In this document: piece after piece, positions 58,701 to 64,000 of the stretch
How the letters are laid out: each line of letters starts with the position of its first letter
How positions within the stretch are numbered: the first letter of the stretch is position 1
Source: Timema cristinae
Lineage: Eukaryota; Arthropoda; Insecta; Phasmatodea; Timematidae
NCBI GenBank assembly: GCA_039000515.1
Contig: JBCFYV010000012.1
Coordinates: forward strand, 129,466,652 to 129,530,651
Direction of reading: 5' to 3'
DNA length: 64,000 nt
Notes under the pieces: generated by a model
What the model was told of the DNA's origin: nothing
The model's input: the letters and a program-made list of their open reading frames with translations, nothing else
The model's database searches: none
Translations under genes and position numbers: made by a program

Positions 58701-59777
58701 GTGCATCTTGCCGTTGACTTCTGCTTCGATGTCAATGTCGCCTTTACCAATAGCCGCAACCTTCACGCCATTCGCTGTGATCACTGTGTGGTTTGTAGAA
58801 AAAGACTCGAACGTCCTAAAAATATTTTTGTTATTAGAAACATGACTTGTTGCTCCATTATCTACATACCAGAACTTGGAGTTGCACTCCAAGTTCATCA
58901 CAGTCGAGGCTACCGTAGTCAGGATCATATTTGCACCCTTTTCCGGATTTTCCGAGTTGCTGGCTTTGTTGCCAAGTGCTTCATCCGCGATTCGCTTCCT
59001 GCATACCTTTGCTAGGTGATTTTTCTTCTTGCAGTAGGTGCAAAATTTCTTTTTGTCACCCTTTTGCTGATTCTTGTGCGAGTTGTTTGGCTGCTTTGAC
59101 GAATTAACATAGAGGGCTTCTTGTTGAGATGACTCTTGTTTGCCTTTCAGTGCATTCTCGTAGGCACACAGCTGGTTCGTCAAATTGTCGATTGTCCTGT
59201 CAGCTTTTGACATCAGCATCCAGCTCGACTTGAATGAAAAGTAATCTTCAGGCAACGTACCTAAAATTTTACAGATCATAAATAAATCTGGCAAATTTGA
59301 GGTTAGCTCGGCGTCGTTACTCATTTCCTGCTTTAGTTCGCTCCACAAATTCTTTAATTTTGAGACATGCGTAGCGATATCATCTTCAACGGCTTTTTCA
59401 TAACTAAAGAACTTAAGGCATAAATTGTAAACCTTGTCTTCGGAGACGCCGTCGAAGAGTTTGTGCAGTTCGAGCCACACCTCCCGGGCTGACTTGAGAC
59501 GCATTATTTTCTGAAGTGTCTCTTCCGTCATATTTGCGGTTAAAACGATCAACGCATGGCTGTCTGCCTTATTAAAAGCGTCGAGCGATGTCTGGTACTC
59601 CGCTCTTTGTGCCGCGGTCGCTTCATCAGACAACGCCCTTGGTTTGACTAACCTGCCTTCAATTACGTCTGTCGCTCCGGGGATACCTCGTAAACAAATG
59701 CTCAGTTTGTATCGCCATGTATTCCAGTTTCCTTTTCCTTCCAGAAGTCCAACGTTGATAATCTTCGTCGAGTCCAT
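55785..59777 (-). CDS. Young copia Gag-Pol polyprotein, 1330 residues, intact
   Basis: All copia domains are in order without a stop. UBN2-type Gag spans about 50-205. The zinc knuckle is C246-C249-H254-C259. The protease active site is D306 in VDNGA, where DSGA is more usual. Integrase has an HHCC site (H447, H452, C476, C479) and D505, D566 and E602, with exactly 35 residues between the last two. An acidic hinge lies at about 735-795. Reverse transcriptase spans about 845-1090 with YVDD at 1019-1022. RNase H has D1182/D1184, STTEAE at about 1221 and D1258, and the C-terminal LADIFTKPL box is present. The start is the first ATG after the primer site; the stop lies 12 bp from the LTR. Gag and Pol share one frame, so Gag excess would need splicing or proteolysis. 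The product would assemble particles, copy the RNA and integrate it. Confidence 0.95.
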   Translation of the reverse strand: MDSTKIINVGLLEGKGNWNTWRYKLSICLRGIPGATDVIEGRLVKPRALSDEATAAQRAEYQTSLDAFNKADSHALIVLTANMTEETLQKIMRLKSAREVWLELHKLFDGVSEDKVYNLCLKFFSYEKAVEDDIATHVSKLKNLWSELKQEMSNDAELTSNLPDLFMICKILGTLPEDYFSFKSSWMLMSKADRTIDNLTNQLCAYENALKGKQESSQQEALYVNSSKQPNNSHKNQQKGDKKKFCTYCKKKNHLAKVCRKRIADEALGNKASNSENPEKGANMILTTVASTVMNLECNSKFWYVDNGATSHVSNNKNIFRTFESFSTNHTVITANGVKVAAIGKGDIDIEAEVNGKMHKLTLADVWCVPGIQRNLFSVLAAQDKNKESRFISSPEVCNFIVNGEVKLTGVRERFGGLYRLNVKNVNDIPSNEVNATEANNLLQLYHERFGHQNKRHVKSLLDKLGIHVNLDSELCEGCVYGKAHRLPFGTRSKTTEPGERIHTDVCGPFKESMSGYLYFVLFKDDYTKFRTIYFLKEKSEVAEKLAQFVAEVKTLGHNIKELLSDGGKEFDNTHVRKILQKEGIVQRITMPYTPEQNGSSERENRTVVETARAMMYAHGKLPQMLWAEMINTAAYVLNRTGPSRVDGKSPYELWHGSKPGLKHLRVIGSTCYPHIPKQQRKKMDPKAIKGILIGYDKDDGYRIFCEEEGRLIRSRDVIFEEKVLEHKIDNYLPESLDSAAEPVDSTSEESQEDDDKTQSEENDDEFWDMSTVDEEEGLDEQVPDSAPSPDEEAIVKRLRNRSSLKPPEKYQDFVMLLSSPLQEPGSYKEAMRSDQQDRWKEAMSREMKALEENKTWELVDLPPGKRAISNKWVYRIKTNADGSIDKYKARLVIKGFSQRKGVDYDQTFSPVARTSTIRTLLSVAANEKMRLAQIDVSTAFLYGDLQETIYMQQPEGHSDGSNRVCCLKKSLYGLKQAPRCWNKKFSNYIVSLGFKRSKADPCLFVRRKGQKKMFFVLYVDDGLIAAEDEQELQKFINDLKKEFKITSMPASYFLGLEISREKDGSISVSQKHYTETILERFEMTNCKTVSTPIIKDNDAEESPPNPDFPYRQAVGALMFLMCGTRPDIAYAVSVVSRNLENPTNRDVQKVKRILRYLRGTTDYGLIYKSNLEKGVFDCFSDADHGGCLTTGRSTSGVLCRYSGAPISWMSQRQASVAISTTEAEIVAASEAAREMLWTKRLLSELGHLKSTPTLQVDNEAAIRLAQNPEFHRRTKHIRIRHFFVRELVTDGEINILKVDTQNQLADIFTKPLFSVHFKFLCNKMGVYKL

Positions 59778-59894
59778 TGTGAGCGTGGCCGCGTCGTCCT
59801 AACCTCAAAATGTCTCGTCGGATTTTCTCCAAAAATATCGCACCAAGTGAATTTATTTTAACAAAATCAATCACGCACTAATGTCGTTACGTGC

Positions 59895-59908
59895 CTGGGC
59901 CCATAACC
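59895..59908 (-). promoter_or_regulatory. Primer-binding site of the young copia (initiator tRNA-Met half type)
   Basis: On the element strand GGTTATGGGCCCAG directly follows the 5' LTR. As I recall it, this matches the site in Drosophila copia, which is primed by an internal fragment of initiator tRNA-Met rather than by the tRNA 3' end. Confidence 0.8.
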
Positions 59909-60145
59909 TGTTGGTTTTTGCAATAAAAAGGCACTTTTGGTTTCACAATTATTAGAGTTTATTCAAAACGTTGTTTAGCGATAGGAAGCGATACATTTTT
60001 ATTTATTTAGTGCGTATGGTTGTTTACTTACAGTTGCCTTAGGGATTTTGATTTAACCATTGTTGGGGTGCTGCGTTAGCAAAGGATGAGAGATAAAAAT
60101 TAAAAGTTATCAAATAATATAAAAAGATGTTAAAATACATCAACA
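59909..60145 (-). repeat. Young copia LTR, right (5' LTR of the element)
   Basis: 237 bp, identical on reading to the left LTR. It would hold the element promoter. Confidence 0.95.
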
Positions 60146-60275
60146 GTCTAGAAGATTTTTCTACCCGAAACATCCGATTATAGAAATTAGTGCCGTCGAA
60201 AAAAGAAATTATGTTCGTTTTGTCTTCTTCTAAAACTTTAATAGCTATGGTGATTGGCAACGGTGTCACAAACAA
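60146..60275 (-). pseudogene. Old copia, gag start, upstream of the young copia insertion
   Basis: Reads SFFDGTNFYNRMFRVE, the opening of a copia Gag (F-DG-x-N-x-W/Y), up to the GTCTA target. With the insertion and one GTCTA removed, it joins the gag part at 55202-55530, apart from one extra A in an A run, which shifts the frame. The primer site of the old element lies at 60363-60376. Confidence 0.65.
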
Positions 60276-60376
60276 CAGGCAAACACTTAGAGTTCACGAG
60301 TACTACTGCGCACACTTGACTTATAGCTTTACCCGTCCTAAAATCCACAAATCCCCACAAACCTGGGCCCATAACC

Positions 60377-60570
60377 TCTCAGAGTACACAAGTTTATAGA
60401 AATAATTAACCGGTTTTAGACTTGACAATACATGTTATAATAACCAAAACATTATATAAAATGATACACAATTTCATCACAGATCAGTTAAAAAAAAGCG
60501 AACGACCCATTTAACAGTGGTACCAACCTAAACTAGAGTTTCCCCGCATCGAATCGCCTATTTTATCACA
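60377..60570 (-). repeat. LTR of old copia, right (5' LTR of the element)
   Basis: Directly follows the primer site complement CTGGGCCCATAACC. It aligns to the left LTR over CAAGTTTATAGAAATAATT, GACAATACATGTTATAATAA and GAATCGCCTA, with many differences. Confidence 0.6.
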
Positions 60571-61374
60571 ATGTAAATATGTCTTCAGTCAAGTGGGGTA
60601 TATAATACTTCACTATTTAAAAAACTTTTACTCTCCAGACACATGTTTTTACACAAGAAGATTGAAAGAAACCGTTAAATCTGTCCCCTCGCTTGCAAGC
60701 AGACGACAAACTTTAGCGTCACGATTTGGTTTCGTTGCAAGGGGTCCATCCACTATAGTATAGAAATCACTGCAGGTGTATAAGAAAAAAGCTTTATGGC
60801 AGGTGGAGCATCCCCAGCCCTACGACCGGGGGATGGTTGACAGGCTATGTAAAGAGATGACAGATACTTTGGCTTGGGAAAGTAAGTTTATCCTTCACAA
60901 TCTGTTTCTAGCAATGCCTTTATTGCTTTTGAAGCAATGTGAAAAGAACAATGAGTTTAAAATGTATACCTTTGATTGTGGCCGCTTTGTACGCTAGTAA
61001 AAATATGTCGATTAAAAGACTAATGGGTGAGTAGACTATATATTTATTTTTATATACTACGATGCATTGGCACTATTATTTTTCTACAAAGTAAAATATG
61101 TTAACACTAACAGTATTCTTTTACGATACTAGTGACATCATACATTTCTCTAGTTGTGAATATATTAATTTACACGTGTGTACGGGCTACCACATATTTC
61201 GTGCCGGTTTCCCCATTAAAAGTTTGAATAACTTTGTAAAATTAGAAATGTTTTGAGCTCGCACACTACAGTTCTTGCCCAAACAAAAACCAATCTGAAT
61301 AGAATGTGTACAATTTTGAATTAGATTTAAATATGTAATGTATTAAATTTGTATTAAATGTGGTGAGCTACCGT
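60571..61374. other. Intergenic, no gene seen
   Basis: AT-rich. An open stretch at 60776-60997 (+) has no known domain. Confidence 0.45.
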
Positions 61375-61379
61375 ACGCG

Positions 61380-61630
61380 TAGGTAGAGGCATATTGAAGT
61401 GAGGGAGTTCGATATCTAGAAGCACATTGGAGTAAGGGAGTCAGATATCTAGAAGCACATTGGAGTAAGGGAGTTAGATATCTGTAGGCATATTGGAGTG
61501 AGGTAGTTCGGTATCTAGAGGCATATTGGAGTGAGGAAGCTCGATATCTAGAGGCATATTGGAGTGAGGGAGCTCGATATCTAGAGGCATATTGGAGTGA
61601 GGGAGTTAGGTATCTGGAGGCATATTGAAG
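61380..61630. repeat. 33-bp minisatellite, about 8 copies
   Basis: The unit is about GAGGCATATTGGAGTGAGGG + AGTTCGATATCTA. Because 33 is a multiple of 3, the - strand reads an 11-residue repeat (SLQYASRYRTP). It directly follows the broken transposase fragment on that strand and is probably not a real protein. Confidence 0.85.
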
Positions 61631-61631
61631 G

Positions 61632-61930
61632 TATTGTTTATCAAACGTTCGTAAAGTGCTGATGCTGCAAATGTTCCCTTCCACCATAATTTTGACTTTC
61701 TCTTCCTCCAACTTCAATAGATATAAATTTATAGTCTGAATCTGTCAATCCATGTAGAACGACAGAAAATAACTTTTTGTAGTTGTAATAAACGAAAACA
61801 GATTGTGGTGGACATTTGATTCGACGTTGTTTTCCATCAATGGCACCAACACAGTTCGGAAAGTTGCAGATCTCCCAGAATCTTTTTGTGTTGGCAATGA
61901 GCTGTTGTTACGACGGTACTGGCATGTGAG
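61632..61930 (-). pseudogene. PIF/Harbinger transposase fragment (DDE core), second element
   Basis: Reads FWEICNFPNCVGAIDGKQ, then IKCPPQSVFVYYNYKKLFSV, then DYKFISIEVGG. This is the DDE nuclease of Harbinger transposases, with the first catalytic Asp in GAIDGK. An in-frame stop precedes this block, and the C-terminal part is replaced by the 33-bp repeats, so it is dead. It faces away from a MADF-type gene on the + strand. Confidence 0.75.
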
Positions 61931-62199
61931 CATCTAACAATTACAGTCATATAGCTTTAAACGTGTCATTAACTTTTACTCTAACTGTCGATGCCCTCAT
62001 ACGATATGAAAAGACAAAGGTTTTGAACGAATATCCTGTTGCTAAAACTCTGAAACAAATAATAATAACAATAATAATAACAAACTATCAAAACAATTAA
62101 TGTAAAATTTTAATGACAGCTACACATTAGTATCACCGACTGTGAAACTAGTCTAATTGTAACGTATTAATTGTCGTTTGGAAGTTTCAGCATTCAACG

Positions 62200-62691
62200 T
62201 TTGTGTAAGTTTTGATCCTTTGCAGAAGCTGAGATCAAGAAGAAGTGGAAAAATATAAAGGACAGATATTGGAAAGAGTTGAAGCAGACCAAAGAACCTA
62301 AAAGTGGAGGCACCGGAGCCTCAAGATAGGAAAGTGGCTTGGTATTTTTCAATTTACCGGCTTTCTTGAAGGACCAGATGACTCCAGGGAAAATGAGCGG
62401 GAATCTTAGAAAAGAAGCCAGCATAAGGAATGCCAGGTAGGGAACCTACAATTTCTTACCAACGATGAAGAAAGACACGCCATCGATCCTTTATTAGGTG
62501 AAGATACGTCTTCAGAAAAACCATTGCCACAACCTGTATCCCGGCCGACTATTCCTAGCTCTCAGCATTCACGAAGAAGAGCACAAAGATGTCAGGACTC
62601 AAGTACCGACAAGCTTGTTAAGCTACAAGAAAGGAAGTTGCAATATCTTTTAGAAGAGCGAGAAGCAGAAAAGGATGAAGATTATAACTGA
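62200..62691 (+). pseudogene. MADF-like DNA-binding protein of the second Harbinger element
   Basis: Reads AEIKKKWKNIKDRYWKELKQ, the third helix of a MADF/Myb-type domain, and later DKLVKLQERKLQYLLEERE, a helical C-terminus, ending at TGA or TAA near 62690. A stop shortly after the MADF block (AAGATAGG region, about 62326) breaks the frame. Divergent pairing with a Harbinger transposase is the usual arrangement. Terminal repeats were not found. Confidence 0.6.
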
Positions 62692-62699
62692 GTAGTCCA

Positions 62700-64000
62700 T
62701 TTGCAAAACTCGTAATGTCCACGAAATATCGAAATAGAGTTGACACAGCCATTTTGATCACTGTCACTTTATACACCATCTTATAATACATAAACGCAGC
62801 AAAACCCTTTTTTTCCGTTCTTTTTTGAGTGTTGGAAATCATGAACTGCAGCAGAGCTCGTCAAGTCCAGTAGCCATAATGTTTCAAAACCCGTTTTGTC
62901 CAACCAAAACAAACTGCTGCACAATTCGTCATGTGCCACAGAAGTGCTCTGTAATAAAGATTGAAACTGTGTCAAAACTAATTATTTTTCTTTATGTATT
63001 GCAGCCTAACTAAACTTTTCTCTACTTCTGCTTAGTTTGCTGTATAGTTTTGTATTTTTATATTATAATAATTATTACAGATGAGATTTTTCGGGCTGGC
63101 ACCACTGCCAATGTATTATTATTTTTGGAATTTTGATGTTTATGAACAAAACATTGTGTTTGTTGAGTATACTTAATTTTTAGTGATTATTAAACCATGA
63201 ACCCTATTCAAGTACAACCTTCACAGTTTGGGAAAGGTCGAAAGAAGAGAATAAATGATGAAAATTAGAAAAGGAATGTTGCTAAACAAATGAGGTAAGC
63301 TTGTGTCTTATTTTGCCACTTTAGTTTCAACATTTTAACACATATAGGTTAATATTCCTTGGCCTATGTCATGTTTGTGTGTTATAGGTTTTATGTTTGT
63401 CCATTGACCTAATTACTATTATTACTATTATTTAATTATTAATTTTAAATAGCCTAACAAATTAGTTTCATACGTCTTAAATAAGGAATAATAGGCCAGT
63501 ATATAAGCATTGTCCTGTAATTCAAGACCTTAGGCCTAATTGGTTGTTAGTGAAAATAATAATGTTTTTAAAGCGTGTGCATTAGGCCTATCTGGTTATT
63601 TTAGATTACGGTACCCTCCTAGTTTAATAATGTTATTTAGCACTCAGTAATAGACAAACAATGCTTACGCCATGGATGAGTTTATTCAAATTAAACCAAG
63701 CCCGTAGTTTTTACACATTCCTGCCATCGGGTTGTCTGTGAGAATAATGCAATTAAACTCCGGCAGTATTTTTTTTCAACTATACATTTCACAGTATAAG
63801 AGGTAGGCCTACTACTAAATCTTTTTAACTTTGTTCAGATGTTATTTCATTAGTATACTTAAGAATGGTCACATATAGCTAGGTAGCCTTGACTTAACAA
63901 AATTGGACAATCTTATGTTACAGGCACTCAGCATCTTCATTCCCTCAGCGACCCTCTTGCCAACATAAGGCTGTAAAGGCTTTTCACTGCAGTGATTAAC
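62700..64000. other. AT-rich end of window, no gene seen
   Basis: Contains overlapping short open stretches (62618-63013) and several TAGGCCTA motifs, a word frequent across this genome window. No domain or splice context. Confidence 0.45.

Larger units (their letters stand above)
55536..60145 (-). mobile_element. Intact, young copia LTR retrotransposon (4.6 kb)
   Basis: Two 237-bp LTRs show no difference on reading; both begin TGTTGG and end ATCAACA. They flank one uninterrupted polyprotein gene. The element has a primer-binding site and a polypurine tract (complement of CTCTCCCTTATTT, just right of 55772) and is bounded by GTCTA duplications. Identical LTRs mean recent insertion, since both are copied from one template. 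It inserted in the gag gene of the older copia in the same orientation. Nothing seen argues against it being an active copy. Confidence 0.95.
50460..60570 (-). mobile_element. Old copia retrotransposon, fragmented, carrying nested insertions
   Basis: The two ends share a related LTR (50460-50659 and 60377-60570; shared cores such as ATAATTGACCGGTTTT and ATAATTAACCGGTTTT). A primer site CTGGGCCCATAACC abuts the right LTR (60363-60376). Between them on the - strand lie gag remnants (about 60146-60275 and 55202-55530), reverse transcriptase (51657-51880) and RNase H to C-terminus (about 51035-51320). Protease, integrase and most reverse transcriptase are lost. It is broken by the intact copia (55536-60145), by a family A SINE, and by 3 kb of unclassified DNA. 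The LTRs differ at many sites, so the copy is old, or two related copies have recombined. Confidence 0.6.

Overview
This window is nuclear DNA from an animal, most likely an insect; the order cannot be fixed from sequence alone. The evidence is a spliced single-copy gene with GT-AG introns, an AT-rich background, copia, PIF/Harbinger, hAT and Penelope-like transposons, tRNA-derived SINEs, and a short interstitial run of the insect-type telomere motif TTAGG. I see no bacterial operons, no rRNA and no free-standing tRNA genes.

One host gene dominates the first 39.5 kb on the + strand. It is a BTB-BACK-Kelch protein that I recognise as the homolog of influenza virus NS1A-binding protein (IVNS1ABP). 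Twelve coding exons (first ATG 1675, stop 39462-39464) join with consistent phases into about 713 codons: BTB in exons 1-3, BACK in exons 3-5, a basic linker in exons 5-7, six Kelch blades in exons 8-12, and an acidic tail. Two single-base losses in exon 6 break the frame in this assembly and look like consensus errors.

The introns are the striking part. Introns 2, 6 and 8 open with minisatellites whose unit is the last ~15-21 nt of the exon plus its own 5' splice site: 35 copies of ~31 bp, ~44 copies of 46 bp, and 16 copies of ~48 bp. The intron 8 donor is GC rather than GT, so its GC donor is copied 16 times. Introns 1, 8 and 9 hold further arrays (97 bp, 38 bp, 29 bp, 28 bp, 37 bp units), and intron 9 has a ~170-bp inverted repeat. 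Intron 1 also carries a ~5.1-kb PIF/Harbinger element with matching terminal inverted repeats.

From 40 kb onward I see no convincing host gene, only repeats and mobile DNA. These are a Penelope-like GIY-YIG endonuclease fragment pierced by a SINE (43.5-44.5 kb), a 29-bp satellite (44.8-46.4 kb), a hAT remnant (47.2-47.6 kb), an old copia element in pieces (50.5-60.6 kb), a second Harbinger remnant (61.6-62.7 kb), and AT-rich DNA. Inside the gag of the old copia sits an intact young copia (55536-60145). It has 237-bp LTRs in which I see no difference, a 5-bp target duplication, a copia-type primer site and one uninterrupted 1330-residue polyprotein. Another hAT-like pseudogene opens the window (36-1144).
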